This document shows, piece after piece, positions 43,070-55,030 of a stretch of DNA of 64,000 bases. Below the pieces are notes generated by a model. The model was not told the DNA's origin and searched no databases. It was given only the letters and a program-made list of their open reading frames with translations. Numbering within the stretch: position 1 is the stretch's first letter; each line of letters opens with the position of its first letter. The translations under genes and the position numbers were made by a program. The DNA comes from Coniferiporia sulphurascens (Eukaryota; Basidiomycota; Agaricomycetes; Hymenochaetales; Hymenochaetaceae), in assembly GCA_002794785.1 (NCBI GenBank), contig NBBA01000006.1, positions 992,001-1,056,000 of the forward strand. The letters are read 5' to 3'.

Positions 43070-43632
43070 TGTTAAGCTCAACGGTTACACAGTGATTGAC
43101 ATCAGGGCTTCCTGATCATCGAGGCAGGTGTTACGGCAACGGGGCTTCCTAGATGTCATAGATCGAAGGTGATTGTCAATGGGGCTTCCTGATCGATGGT
43201 GTGGACACAGTAGGCTTCTTTAGAAGAGTCGGGTTACGACGAAGTGCCAGATGATGAGGTAGAGCACACAGAGGGCACTGAGGCACATATAATGGGCTTG
43301 TATGAACAAAGAGCACAAGCTTAGGACTTGTGCTACCAAAGTTACATGCTTATATGCTACTCTACGTGTTTACTACTGTAGGGTCATTGTATAAGGTCAT
43401 TTACATGGCTATGGAAAGTCATGGAAACCCAAGGAAGGTCTTGGTCATACAGGTGAAGGTATCAGTAAGCAAAGCATGTCATGATGGTGTGATATGGTGA
43501 CATCATGGTGTCTTATGGTGTAATGTGAATGGGGATGAGTAAGGAAGAGAAATGGGGGAGTTGTGCTGACCAGTGATGATGAAAGGGAAGTGAGTCAGCA
43601 CAATAAGGGAAGAGTAAAGGAAAATTGTAACA
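43070..43632 (-). repeat. Solo Gyp1 LTR, diverged
   Basis: About 563 bp, duplication ATGAG at 43065-43069 and 43633-43637. It is more diverged than the other Gyp1 LTRs, especially at 43380-43550, and may represent an older subfamily. Confidence 0.9.
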
Positions 43633-43856
43633 ATGAGCTCTCTGCAGTTGCACAGGTCCTCTGCTGTGCCAGTCCCTACCGGGGCTACTGGCTGAGCCTC
43701 GACTCAGCCTACCGGCACAGGCATGGCCTGATCTCACACTGCAGGTGGCACAACCACCCCCCCTGGCCTGTGCAGTTGACTGCCCACATCCTAGGCGGCT
43801 GCAGCACCTTCCACCCGTGGATATGACATGTATGGCCACCTCAGGACCCCCTCTCC

Positions 43857-45704
43857 CATCCTTCTTGTCCTCTTACCACCACCATCTCTGGTTTTCACTG
43901 GGGGTTGTCTTGGGGTTTGTCGCAGCAACCCATGCTCTGGTCTGGTATTCTACTGGGTCAACATGAGAGAAGGTTCCCAACTGCACACCTTTTATAAAGG
44001 AGTGCTGCTTGCTGGTTGCCGAGGCGCTGTAGCAGCATCGTCTGATGGCACAAAAGGGGCTCACACCCGCCAGGGGGTATGCAACCTGTTGTTAATGTTG
44101 CAGTGGGGGGGGGGATGGCTCAGTGAGTACCAAGATCCTCTCTCACGTCTGCCATGCTCTCCCAGGGCATGGTGCTCAGCTGGTCCGCCTCTCGGCAGCG
44201 CAAGGGGTGCATGCCTGCCAGTTGGGGGGGGACATGACGTTAACGTCCCCACACCCATGCAGGGGGGGGTAACCCTCTGCCCTTCAGCAGTCGGCTTCGG
44301 TCAGGAGACCTCGGGTTCAGGGAGACTCGGATCTGACCTTCGGGTCGGGACTTAAAATCCTGGGGCCACATTGTCCCTGGCAAGACAAACCATAAAAACT
44401 GCTGCCCCAAATCCTGAAAGGGTCTCTGATGATGGCACTAGTTGCTATAAGGAGATAGGGGCTTCATAACACATGGTGTTGTGGTAAGAACCAGCCGACA
44501 CGAAAGCGACAGGCCACCATGGGCCTTTTTGGGGGGTGTGGCTGGCCCTAGCCCTTTTGAGGGTAGGCGTTGGTGCCCCCCGAGAGGTGGTTAGTCAAGT
44601 GGACTCCCTGGCAACCTCGGAAGAGATAGGCCGGGGTCCAAGCCTCTGGCAACACATCAACTCCGGTATGCCGCGGATCCAGAAGTGGGCCTTGTGCCTG
44701 AGTATTCCCCTTCAGGGCTCTGAAGCGTGTGCCAGGGAACAGGAAACTCTGGGGGGCCTAGGAAACCCCTCCACTATGGAGCGAGCTGTAGCAGTGGGGG
44801 ATAGTTCCCTCCACTGGCTCCAGAGCACTAAATCTGGCATGGGTGCACATAGGAGTAAGTCCTATTGTGTGCTTAAGTTGATTCCCAGAAACGAGCGGCA
44901 CTCTACAAGGGTAAGCAGGGTAAGGGGGGAATGTGTAGGGTAGGGGGGGCACCCAATGGGTGGGGTAGTGCCTGTGGCGCCGCAACCCTCACTCGGAATG
45001 TCTCCCTGGCGCGGCATGCCCTTCCCAATCCAGCGCACCATAGAGGACAGCATGTCGGGTGTAAGTCCTACCGGCCAGGCATCTATGTCATGAGGAAGGT
45101 GCACGCGTAGTGGGGCCCCACAAGGGCGCTCTTTAATTCTGGCCTTCAGGCTCTGTGTCGCTGGCTTAAGCTGACAGGACACATGAACTGCCTCTCCGAC
45201 TGCACCTCTGCCACCATCTGCTTGGCCTTCGCCACAATGGAGTTGGAGGGACACCCAACTGACGAAGATATGGACTTGGACCTCCTCTGGGATTACATGA
45301 GTCGTATGCTTGGACCCCGTTCCCAGGACCTGGACCCGGCTCTCTTGGAGCTTTCAGGTGCACTTCTTCCCCTTTCCTCCACTCTGTGACCGCCTTTCGG
45401 ACTCCCCCATGTTAGTCCCAGCCAGTGCTCTCGCCATCCCTTTCCAATTCTAAGTTACCCCCATTACCTGCCCTCATCCGCTTGGTTTTGTCGTAGCGAT
45501 ATGTACTCCTCTCCCTTTCCCATCATCCTCTTTTAAATAGGGGCCCTTCCCACCTTGGCACCCTTTGGGGAGCAGGGTCCCTGCCCAGTTTCATGCATTG
45601 TGTGATGACAGGTGCCTCCATTGTTATGTAGTTAGGGCCCCCCCTTTGGGGGGGCAGCTTGTAATTATGTAATACTGCAGGAATAATTTAAAAAAAAAAA
45701 AAAA
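43857..45704 (+). mobile_element. Composite C4: module M fused to a LINE-A 3' end
   Basis: M spans 43857-45144 (CATCCTTCTTGTCC to TTAATTCTGGCC). LINE-A follows from TTCAGGCTCTG: the last 80 or so residues of ORF2 (to TGA 45387), 3' UTR, hairpin and oligo(A) to 45704. No duplication is evident, since the left flank is the LINE-A copy 3 Cys/His region and the right flank is an RNase H start. The LINE join lies at yet another LINE position while the M end is constant. Confidence 0.85.
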
Positions 45705-46603
45705 GGTCCCTGCATACACACATCCCCCATGGACAGACCCCCTGGCCTTCACCAACGGCCAAGTCCACTTCACCACCCCCATCACCCCAGTTAGTGCTGA
45801 CGTGTGCAAGCAATTCATGAGTGCCGCTCAAGCCCTTGGATCCACCCCTCATGTCCAAGTCTTCACAGACGGCTCATGCATCGACAACAAGTCAGGCTCG
45901 GCCATCTGCGCAATGCTAGGCCCCACCCATCTCCAGTCCTGCTGACTGGAGTCCCCCACATGTGCTACAGCCACGGATGCTGAGGAGTTCTCCCTCACCA
46001 TGGCCCCTGGCTGGGTAGCTCACCGCCTCCCAGCACAACTGCATGTCGCATCGGACATCTTCTTCCTGTCTGATTTGCTGACTGCACTGCACCTATTCCG
46101 TACGTGGGCTGCCGTGCCAGGTGCCCACCTCCTCTACATATGGAAAGCGGGTGTGGAGACCCTCCTGGACTCGTACCCCCAGATCACCGTTCACTTCATA
46201 TGGTGTCCTGGTCACTCAGACATCCCTGGAAATGAATGGGCTGACTTGGAAGCAAAGCTAGCAATGGAGCTCCCCCCATCCGACCTAAAGCCGTCCACCT
46301 CCGCACTGAAAGAAGTGGCTGTCTGCACCCTCATGGACCGGTGGACCTCTTCGCTCGCCCACCCCTCGCCTCCACTGCCGACAAATACCTGGCAGTACAC
46401 GGCACCCCATCTTGCCGACCTTGAAAGCTCCTCATGCATTCGGTTGACCACCCACGCCAGGAGCTCTCTGCAGTTGCGCAGGTCCTCTGCCATGCCGGTC
46501 CCTACGGGGGCTACTGGCTGAGCTTTGACTCAACCTACTGGCGCAGACATGGCCTGATTTCGCATTGCAGGTGGCACAACCACCCCCCCTGGCCTGCGCA
46601 GTC
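45705..46603 (+). pseudogene. LINE-A ORF2: RNase H and Cys/His domain, left part (copy 5)
   Basis: RNase H shows FTDGSCI, ATDAEEF, LSDLLTAL and HSDIPGNEWAD, with the acidic residues kept. Stops and frameshifts: TGA near 45945, a one-base deletion near 46366, TGA near 46423. The Cys/His block is cut by the gypsy insertion and continues at 54242-54596, where the C-terminus ends with TAG. It is not functional. Confidence 0.85.
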
Positions 46604-47162
46604 TGTTAAGCTCAACGGTTACGCGATGATCGACACCGGTGCTTCCTGATCGTCAGAATGGGTTGTATGGCAATGGGGCTTCCTAGATGTCATAAGTCGA
46701 AGATGATCGTTGATGAGGCTTCCTGATCAATGATGTGAACATGGTAGGCTTCTGAATGGAGTCGGGTTACGACGAAGAGACTGATGGCACGGCAGCGCAC
46801 AGTAGACTGGTGGTAGCAGATAATGGGCTTGTATGAACAAAGAGCACAAGCTTAGGGCTTGTGCTACTGAAGTTACATGCTTATATGCTACTCTATGTGT
46901 TTGCTACTGTAGCAACTTGGTTAGGTGTGTTTACCAGACTATGGAAGGTCATGGAAACTCAAGGAAGGCCTTGGTAATACAAGTACGGTGATCAGTAAGC
47001 AAAGCACATCATGATGGTGCAATAAGGCGTCATCATGGCATCTTATGGCACATGGTGAATAAGGATGAGTAAGGCAGAGAAATGGGGGAGTTGTGCTGAC
47101 TGATGATGACAAAGGGGAAGTGAGTCAGCGCAGTAAGGGAAAAGTAAAGGAAAATTGTAACA
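46604..47162 (-). repeat. 3' LTR of Gyp1 element 2
   Basis: 559 bp; minus-strand ends TGTTACAATTTTCC and GAGCTTAACA. It adjoins the polypurine tract (47163-47171). Confidence 0.94.
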
Positions 47163-47625
47163 TTGCCTCCCATTTAGGATCAACAAGTCACTGAATTGTC
47201 AAAAATAAACAAAAATAAACGAGGGAAATAAAATCCAGGTGTATCAAGATGCCGGCCTAGCAGGTCTTTAAGTGTAATGCTAGGTTCACCGCAGAGTTTG
47301 TTACTGCGCTCTTTGGTACCTAATCCAGGTCTTTCACCAAAATTAATGGTATGATGTCCGAAGATGGTGAAAAAGCAGAAAAAAGATGCAAAAAGAATCC
47401 CTAACCTGGATTGCAAGTCATAGTAACCTATAGGGCCAAGTGAAGGCCAATAAACGATAAGGAAAAGGCAAGCTGCCAAATAAGGACAATAACAAGCAGG
47501 GAGGTGGGCGTAAAAAAAAAGAAGAGGAAACGCACTAGTGGGCCTTTTAAGGTCATACCCAGGAGTAGTAGTTTAGGGTCATTGCGGACACACACTAGTT
47601 TTCTGTCATTGCGGACTAGAGATCC

Positions 47626-48526
47626 TCAGTTGGATTGGTCATCGTTGTTAGACCCCATATTGATGTTGTCGATATTGATGCCTGCTGCGATGTTATCCAT
47701 GTATGACTGAAGGAGAACCCAGGCCCCTAGATCCGAGAGGCATACCGTCTGTCTACCATTTGGTACCGAAGGGGATGGTGGTCTGTTCTCGTCCGGAGTA
47801 GACGCTGGTGCGAGTGGGGGGGGGTGTCGGTGATCGTTGTCCGTGTTGAGGACATTCTCCAGGGGGGTGACGCGGTGCTGCCTTCCTGCACCATGGACAG
47901 ATGTACTGTACACAGTAGGTGGTGAGGTGGGCTGGGGACATGCACGCTGAGCAATGGGTGTGTGAAGATGACGAGGACGATGTTTGGGACAGGGGTTGAA
48001 CCTGGATGGGTAATGGTTCCGTTTGCATTGCGGAGTTGCGACGAGTGACTGTAGGGGACGACGGGACCGTTGGAACGAGTGTAGGTGCCGGTGTCGGGTG
48101 ATAGAGATGTGCTTGGGGATGGAGAGGGATGAGGACCACGTGAATACCTTCTTCCTCCAATGCCTCATAATCCGTGTTGCGCAAAAGTCTGAGGTCGTCT
48201 ACCAGGTTACTCAGCCGGGAGTCTAGCATCTCCGTGATTTCCTGTGCATGCCATGCTAGGCGCTGCATGTCCTCCAGCGTCCTCAGGCGTTGGCGCATCC
48301 TGTTGACCTGATGCACTCTTGGGTGGGATGCGAGAAGTCGGTTGACATCTGTATCCAGGTCGGGGGCTGCGAGTACGTGCTGGAGGATGGTATGCGGGAG
48401 GAGGGGTGCGGTTTGCCGGTTCAGGTCGTGTACTGGAAAGCAACGGCAGGTCACTAGGTGGTGTTGGCGTCGGTACTCAGCGCTGGTTCCACTGCTCCTG
48501 GAGTTGGGCTGCGAGTGCGAGTTCAT
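47626..48526 (-). pseudogene. Gyp1 element 2 ORF4, zinc-knuckle protein
   Basis: ATG at 48526 corresponds to 21355 of element 1. It has the same helical N-terminus, a CSAC...TTYC knuckle and CPWCRKAAPRHPPGEC, and the C-terminal LSDLGAWVLLQSYMDN. A frameshift near 47820 separates the knuckles from the C-terminus. Survival of the knuckle cysteines and histidines in a second, independently mutated copy supports a real protein. Confidence 0.68.
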
Positions 48527-48948
48527 GGAAGATGACTGCCTGGTTGTGTAAATTGGTGAGGTGAAGGAGTAGATCAACGGAGGGTGGGTCAGTGTGGCTT
48601 AGCTGGTTTTCCAGTCCCTCTATTTCAAACTCGATTTCAGTGAGGTCCGAGGGTTGGATGAAATCTTCTGGGAAGGTGCGTCGGAGTTGTTCGATGATGT
48701 CCTGACAGGTGGGAGCGGATCCACGGGGTTGATATTCTTGGTGACAAATTTCAACCAGGGGATTCTGGATGGGGAGTGTTGGAGAGAGGTCGGCGGTTGG
48801 CGACAGTGGGATAGCGTATGTGTGGGGTGCGGTGTGTGTGAGCACGGATGGTGGTGGTAAGTGCGCAGACGAAGATGAAAAGACCACTGGGGATGGCGAT
48901 GGCGAGGTACCAGAGGTGGTTGTTGGTGGTGATGTAGGCGGTGGGCAT
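48477..48948 (-). pseudogene. Gyp1 element 2 ORF3, membrane-segment protein
   Basis: ATG 48948 lies 29 bases after the pol stop. It starts MPTAYITTNNHLWYLAIAIP, with the same hydrophobic segment as element 1. A frameshift near 48785 breaks it; the downstream frame encodes LTEIEFEIEGLENQL and ends at 48477 with the stop lost in element 1. It overlaps the ORF4 start by about 50 bases. Confidence 0.6.
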
Positions 48949-48977
48949 AAGAGAGGATGTAGAGTGGATGTAGGAAG

Positions 48978-51900
48978 TTAAGTGACTTTTTTGAGGTTTT
49001 TATACATATCTAGGATGTTGGAAGCATGTGATAGATCTTTTTCGGCCAACCATTGGTTTTCGGAAGATGGGTAGCCGGTCCACTTAACTAGGAAATGCCG
49101 TCGGTTTCCGGCACCCTTGTGAGAGACAATAGCCTCGATTTCGTATTCCTGCTGATCTTCTATCAGGTCAGGTGGTGGTTGACTGAATGGAGGTCTGTGT
49201 GCATCGGTCTCCGAATACGCTGAGAGAAGCGAGGCGTGGAAAATGGGGTGGATACGCCATGCTTTGGGTAGTTGGAGGCGATAATTCAGGGGTGATAGCA
49301 CCTGAATTATGGGAAATGGTCCCTCCCATTTAGGTGACAATTTGCGGGAGCGATTGGGGAAGTGCAAATTGGTGGCTTCTAACCAGACCTTGTCGCCCGT
49401 TTTGAATGGTTTGAAGCCTCGTGCTCCAAAACATGCCATATGGGTGTGGGCTAGGTCATGGGCGGCGAGCGCTTCTTTTCTGATTGATGAGAGCAGACAC
49501 AGGCGCTGTGAGAGAGATGGGAGATCAGTATCTTCTATCACTGCGGGAATGGGTATAGGGTTGTACCCTAGCATGATGGTGAACGGCGAGGTTTTGGTAA
49601 CTGAATGGGTCTGGATATTGTGTGAGAATTCCAGATCAGTGAGAGAGTCAGCCCAGGAATGAGGTGATGTTCCGCAGTAAATGCGTAGATAAGCTTCTAC
49701 TTCCTGGTTGGCGCGTTCAGTTTGTCCGTCCGTTTGAGGGTGGTATGCTGTTGACAGTTTCGACTTGATTCCGAGGCGTTTGCATAGTGTTTGAAACACC
49801 TGAGATGCAAATTGAGGTCCCCGATCAGAGATAATGTGTTTGGGTAGTCCGAACTGTCGATAGACATTGTCGTGGTAACACTTCGCTGTTCCGAGTGCGT
49901 CTATGGTTTTGTGGCAGGGAATGAGAACTATTCCTTTGGAAGCATCGTGATCTACAACAACCATTATGGAGTCATATCTGTTAGATGCGGGTAGGTCGGT
50001 AATGAAGTCCATTGATACCGATTGAAATGGAAGCATGGATGCGTCCGCGGGTATTGGGAGCATTGGCGGCTTGGTCGGGTGTGTGTTGATTTTCATCTGT
50101 TGGCACGCAGCACAGCCTTTGACATAGTTCCCTACAAATACCATTAATCCGGGCCACCAATAGTGTTGTCGCACCAGTTGGGAGGTTTTGAATACCCCTG
50201 GGTGGCCGAATGATGGAAGATCATGAAACATTTGTAGAATTTCTTGTTTGATTTCCGCATTGTCTGGTATGTAGACTTGTTTCTGGTATTGAAGAAGACC
50301 TGAATCTATGGTCCAGTCATCAAGAGAGAACCGAAAAGGGGATGGGATTTTTAATGCCCGTGCATCCTGGATCATTTTCGCAAATGAATCCCCTTCTTGG
50401 GCATCTCGGATGCAATTTTGGAGGTCCACATTAATGGTTCCAATAAACAGTGTTTCCGGTAGCATAATACATTCTTCTAGTGGTTCTTCACCATGATCTG
50501 GGCGTCTAGATAGTGCATCGGCACCCGGAATAGACTTTCCTGGTCGGTGTGTGATTACGCAATTGAACTGGGACAAAAATAGGTTCCATCATGATTGTCT
50601 CGGGGTTAAACGGCGTTTGGATCTGAAGTATGATAGGTTTTTGTGATCGCACCAGATTGTGTTTGTATGCGGGTTGCCAAGGAGGTAGTGGCACCATGTT
50701 TCGAGGCCTCATATTATGCCTAGAAGTTCTCTGTCATAGACTTCATAACGCTGTTGAGCTGGTCTGAACATTTCCGAAATATACCCACATGGTTGTAAGT
50801 CGCCATTTGAGTTTGTCTGGTAGAGTACCGCTCCAGAAGCCACTTTGGATGCATCCATTTTGGGGATGAACGGCTTGGTGGGGTCTGGTACGAGTAATGC
50901 CGGTTTGTCAAGGAAAAGCGTTTTAAGTTTCGTAAATGCTTGGTCTCTTTCTGGTGTCCATTTCCATTGCTTGTTGGTGCGGGTGAGCTCATTAAGCAGG
51001 TATATGATATCTGAGAAGCTGGGAATAAAGCGTCTGTAATAATTACAGAATCCCATAAAGCTTCGGAGCTGTTTGATGGTGCGTGGGGTAGGCCAATCAG
51101 CAATTCCTGCCAGTTTGACAGGGTCCATGTGGATATTATCTGGGGTAATAATCATTCCTAGGAATTCGATGTGTTGTACCCCAAATAGGCATTTTTCTGG
51201 TTTGCAATAAAGGTCATTGGCTGCACAGATGTCAAGAACGTGGCAAGTGCATTGGTAAAGTTCTTCCATTGAGTTGGCTAGGATAAGTATGTCATCCATG
51301 TAGATCAAGGTTCCGTCTTCAAGAATTACGAAGTGAAAGGTATTGTCCATGAAGGCCTGGAATGTGGCAGGCGAATTGCATAGTCCAAAGAACATGACGG
51401 TTGGTTCGAAAAGTCCTCGGGGAGTTTTAAAGGCGGCTTTCCATTGATCGCCATCTTTTATCCGAATGTTATTATATCCCAATCTAAGGTCAAGTTTCAT
51501 AAAATACTTGGCTCCTTTGAGTTTGTCCATGAGATCGCTGATTAGCAGTAATGGGTATGCATTCTTAATGGTTCCTTCATTGAGAGCTCAGTAATCCTGA
51601 CATCCTTGTAGGCTAGTGTCCTTTTTTCCTATGAAGAAGAAAGGGGATGCCATGGGTGATTTGGATGGTCGAATATAGCCTTTACGTAAGTTTTCATCTA
51701 GGAATTCATCAAGTGCTGCCAGTTCTTTGGGTGCCAGTGGGTAGACTTTACAGTCGCATGGTATGAAGTCCGGTTTGAGATCGATGGCGTGGTCGTAGGG
51801 TCTGGAGATTGGGAATCGTTCCGCCGATTTTTTATGAAAGATGTCAAGGTACCGGTGGTATTCAGGGGGAATTATCTGTTCCACAGGTTTTGTTTCTTTA

Positions 51901-52325
51901 ACCTGCTCCTGAGCGAGTGAGGTAGTGGTGGTGACCTTTGCGATAGCGAGAGTGCCTTTTTGCCAATTTATAACTGGATTATGGTTTTTTAACCATGGTA
52001 GGCCAAGAATAATGTCTTCCTTGCCTAGAGAAGTTACGAGTAGCTTCAGTGGGAGTGATTTCCCTTCGATGCGAGCCAATCGCCAAGTATACTTGGTGAT
52101 GGTTCCATGTTCATTGGTGGATCCATCCGCATTAAGAACCATAATGGGACGAGCAAGAGTTCGTGTTGGTATATGATGCTTGATGACGAATTTGGCATCA
52201 ATAAACTGGCCTTCAGCTCCAGAATCAATGAGTGTGTTGGTGGGGACAGTTTGGTCATAGACAATTATAGAAATTGGGATCTTCATTGCAGGAAGTGAAG
52301 GATCAGAATCTACAATTGGAGACAT
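48978..52325 (-). pseudogene. pol: Gyp1 element 2 Pol with chromodomain
   Basis: One frame from ATG 52325 to the stop at 48978, broken only by TGA near 51588, 50709 and 50579, all at CGN codons in element 1. Domains: protease (LIDSGAEGQFID), RT (LIYMDDILI), RNase H ([13 protein letters not shown] with the first acidic residue flanked by Met for Thr), integrase (MDFITDLP, ISDRGPQF) and chromodomain (EYEIEAIVSH, HFLVKWTGYP). This is the better reference for the family. It would cut, copy and integrate the element. Confidence 0.93.
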
Positions 52326-52363
52326 GGTAACAGGAAGACTTAATGTCTGTCTAAGCTTCCTCT

Positions 52364-53359
52364 TTAAAAACCCTGTTTGTCTAGGATGTTGAAGATCTCG
52401 TCTTTCTTTGTTTCATCAAATTGGTTGAGCAAGTTGCATATGCTCACAGCGATGTTTTCGGGAGTCTGATTCTCCAGATTGGGCTTGGGTGTTTCGACAA
52501 TTGGAAACGTGTTGTCGATTGTGCGAACTGTGCGTTGTTGGCTCGATCCCTGCTGGTATTTGGTACAATCGCAAGCATTGTGGCCTTTCTCTCTACAGGC
52601 GAGACAACGTCCTTCGCACATACATCTGGCACGTTCTTCCTCAGAGAGATGTGGTGGATGGTTGGTGGCGGTTCCCTGTGCCGCATGCTGATTGGGCTGG
52701 TAGGGATGGCGTTGTTGGTTGTTTCCGAGGTTACGGAAACGGTTCTCTTGTTTAGTGGGAGCTTGTCCTGGGCCTCGGAGGGCCTTGAGTCGCTGATATA
52801 CAGCATCCTGTTTGGAGGCCTTGTGGTACCATTCCTCTATGGTGTTGGGTGCTTTGGCACTTGCCAGAACACGTGCTAGAAGGCCATGCTTTAGACCCTT
52901 CTTGTATATGGGGATGAGATTGTTGTCCCCTGACATGCCAGCTTGTATTATGAGAGACTGGAAGTGACTATTATAGTCGTCTGCTGATCCCGTTTGTTGG
53001 AGCGTCATAATCTCTTGAGAAGCTTCAGCAACATCATCGGTGGTGATGAACGTGTTGCGGAAGTCGCATTTGAAGTCGCCCCATGTGCCATACCTGACAA
53101 GGGTGGTGAGGATCTTGCCGTTGAGGTCTTTGGCGAAGGCAGATGCGAGTGTTTCTCAGTTGATGGCCCAGTCTCCTGCAGTCCCTGTCTGCATGTAGGA
53201 GAGAATGAAGTTGACTTTCAACTCATCGGTGGTGTATATGTGGTGGTTGATGTGGAGGTATGCCTTGCAGCTGGATAGAAAGCGGCGAGCGTACTTGCAA
53301 TCCCTGTCGAAGGTGTTGGGATGGGCAAGGTTGATTTCCTTGGGTACTGGTTGTGACAT
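52364..53359 (-). pseudogene. gag: Gyp1 element 2 Gag
   Basis: ATG 53359 (MSQPVPKEIN) to TAA at 52364, with a single TGA near 53156. It has the capsid region and the zinc knuckle CLACREKGHNACDC. The stop is preceded by GGGTTTT (52367-52373), as in element 1, and the pol ATG follows after a 38-base gap, the same as in element 1. Confidence 0.88.
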
Positions 53360-53677
53360 CTGAGGAGGTGGTGTCTGAGTTTTCAGGAATAGTTGGCAGT
53401 AGTTGGGTATGTTTTGTGCGAAGGTTAGATGTGCGTCTTCAGCATCGTTAGCTTTGAACCACTGAAAATCTCCATTGGTGTTTTCTAACCATGAGTAGTA
53501 GTCGTGGTCGTTCGAGTTGGTTTGCTTTTTCTTAAAGCACTTGAGGTCGTGGTCCCAGGTTCCTCCAACGAGGGGGTATACTGGCTGTGGGCTGGCTAAT
53601 TTTGACAGGTTGGGCAGAGGGTTGGTGCTTGGACGTTGGATACATCAGCAAAAAAAATTTGGGAAAGCTTGTGCTAG

Positions 53678-54236
53678 TGTTAAGCTCAACAGTTATGCGA
53701 TGATCGACATCGGTGCTTCCTGATCGTCAGAACGGGTTGTACGGCAACGGGGCTTCCTAGATGTCGTAAGTCGAAGATGATCGTCAATGAGGCTTCCTGA
53801 TCAACGATGTGAACATGGTAGGCTTCTGAACGGAGTTGGGTTACGACGAAGAGACTGATGGCACGATGGCGCACAGTAGACTGGTGGTAGCAGATAATGG
53901 GCTTGTATGAACAAAGAGCACAAGCTTAGGGCTTGTGCTACTGAAGTTACATGCTTATATGCTACTCTATGTGTTTGCTACTGTAGCAACTTGGTTAGGT
54001 GTGTTTACCAGACTATGGAAGGTCATGGAAACTCAAGGAAGGCCTTGGTAATACAAGTACGGTGATCAGTAAGCAAAGCACGTCATGATGGTGCAATAAG
54101 GCATCATCATGGCATCTTATGGTGCACAATGAATAAGGATGAGTAAGGCAGAGAAATGGGGGAGTTGCGCTGACTGATGATGACGAAGGGGAAGTGAGTC
54201 AGCACAGTAAGGGAAAAGTAAAGGAAAATTGTAACA
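53678..54236 (-). repeat. 5' LTR of Gyp1 element 2
   Basis: 559 bp. The adjacent AAGCTTGTGCT on the plus strand at 53666-53676 is the self-priming PBS on the minus strand, complementary to the 11-mer inside the LTR. Confidence 0.94.
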
Positions 54237-54911
54237 CAGTCGACCACCCACATCCTAGGCGGCTGCAGCACCTTCCACCTGTGGATACATTGTGTATGGC
54301 CACCTTGGGACCCTCTCCCAGTCCACCACTCAGAGTGGGCTGACGAAAACTGCCTCCTGGTTTTGTGCTGCTGGCTAAAGCTGACAGGGCACTTAAACCG
54401 TCTTTCCAACCGTGCTGCAGGCGCCATCCGGCTTTCTTTTGCCACAATGGACTTAGACAGCCACCCAACCGACAAGGATATGGACTTGGACCTCTTACAG
54501 GATTACATGCATTGTATGCTCAGACCTCAAACTCGGGACTCGGACCCAGCCCTTTTGGAGCTATCAGGTACACTTCCTCCCTTCCCTCTTGATTAGTGCC
54601 TGCCCTTTGAATTCCCATGAATACATCCTGGCTGGCGCTCTCGCCCTCCCTTTCCACTTCTAAGCTTCCTACTTTAACCTGCCCTTATCCATTTGGTTTG
54701 TTCGTAGCGATATGTATCCCTCCTTCTTGTGTCTTTGTTACTCAATAGGGGCTCTTCACACTCTGGCACCCCTCAGGGAGCAGAGCCCCTGCCCAGTTTT
54801 GTGCAATGCGCAATGACAGGCGCCTCTGTTGTTATGTGGTTAGGGCCCCCCCTTCGGGGGGCAGCTTGTAATTATGTAATACTGCAGGAATAATTTAAAA
54901 AAAAAAAAAAA

Positions 54912-54974
54912 CCCCTCCCACCTCCCACATCAGCCAGTGCTGATGCTGACAGGGCTGCCTGAGCCGCCACCACC
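54912..54974 (+). pseudogene. Tiny LINE ORF1 N-terminal fragment
   Basis: About 60 bases resemble the start of ORF1 just after the ATG region (compare 14478-14540: CCCCTCCCACC and a GGGCTGCC block). It is wedged between the oligo(A) of LINE-A copy 5 and the tail of the antisense LINE-A, and is presumably the remains of a LINE target. Confidence 0.55.
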
Positions 54975-54993
54975 TTTTTTATTTTTATTTTTA

Positions 54994-55030
<37 letters not shown>

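Larger units (their letters stand above)
33083..43856 (+). mobile_element. LINE-A copy 3, interrupted by a LINE and three solo LTRs
   Basis: The pieces are 33083-33368, 33800-34565, 42178-42338, 42903-43069 and 43638-43856; read in order they follow LINE-A from RT through RNase H to the Cys/His domain. At 33127 an internal deletion joins two RT segments. Three LTR insertions each have a 5-bp duplication: CCCTC, CTCCA and ATGAG. LINE-A copy 4 sits between 34565 and 42178 with a small target-site deletion instead of a duplication. The 3' end is replaced by module M of C4. ORF2 is too broken to function. Confidence 0.85.
46604..54236 (-). mobile_element. Gyp1 element 2: complete chromodomain Ty3/gypsy retrotransposon
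   Basis: 7,633 bp on the minus strand with 559-bp LTRs and a CAGTC duplication. The organisation is the same as element 1 but without the nested LTR. Gag has one stop and pol has three, all TGA where element 1 or the expected codon is CGN. Its PBS, polypurine tract, frameshift heptamer and extra ORFs match element 1, which makes it useful for checking what is conserved. Confidence 0.95.
45705..54911 (+). mobile_element. LINE-A copy 5, split by Gyp1 element 2
   Basis: It starts just before RNase H (GGTCCCTGCATAC) and ends with the LINE-A hairpin and oligo(A) at 54911. Gyp1 element 2 sits in the Cys/His domain with a CAGTC duplication at 46599-46603 and 54237-54241. The LINE coding sequence joins exactly across it. 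Confidence 0.9.
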
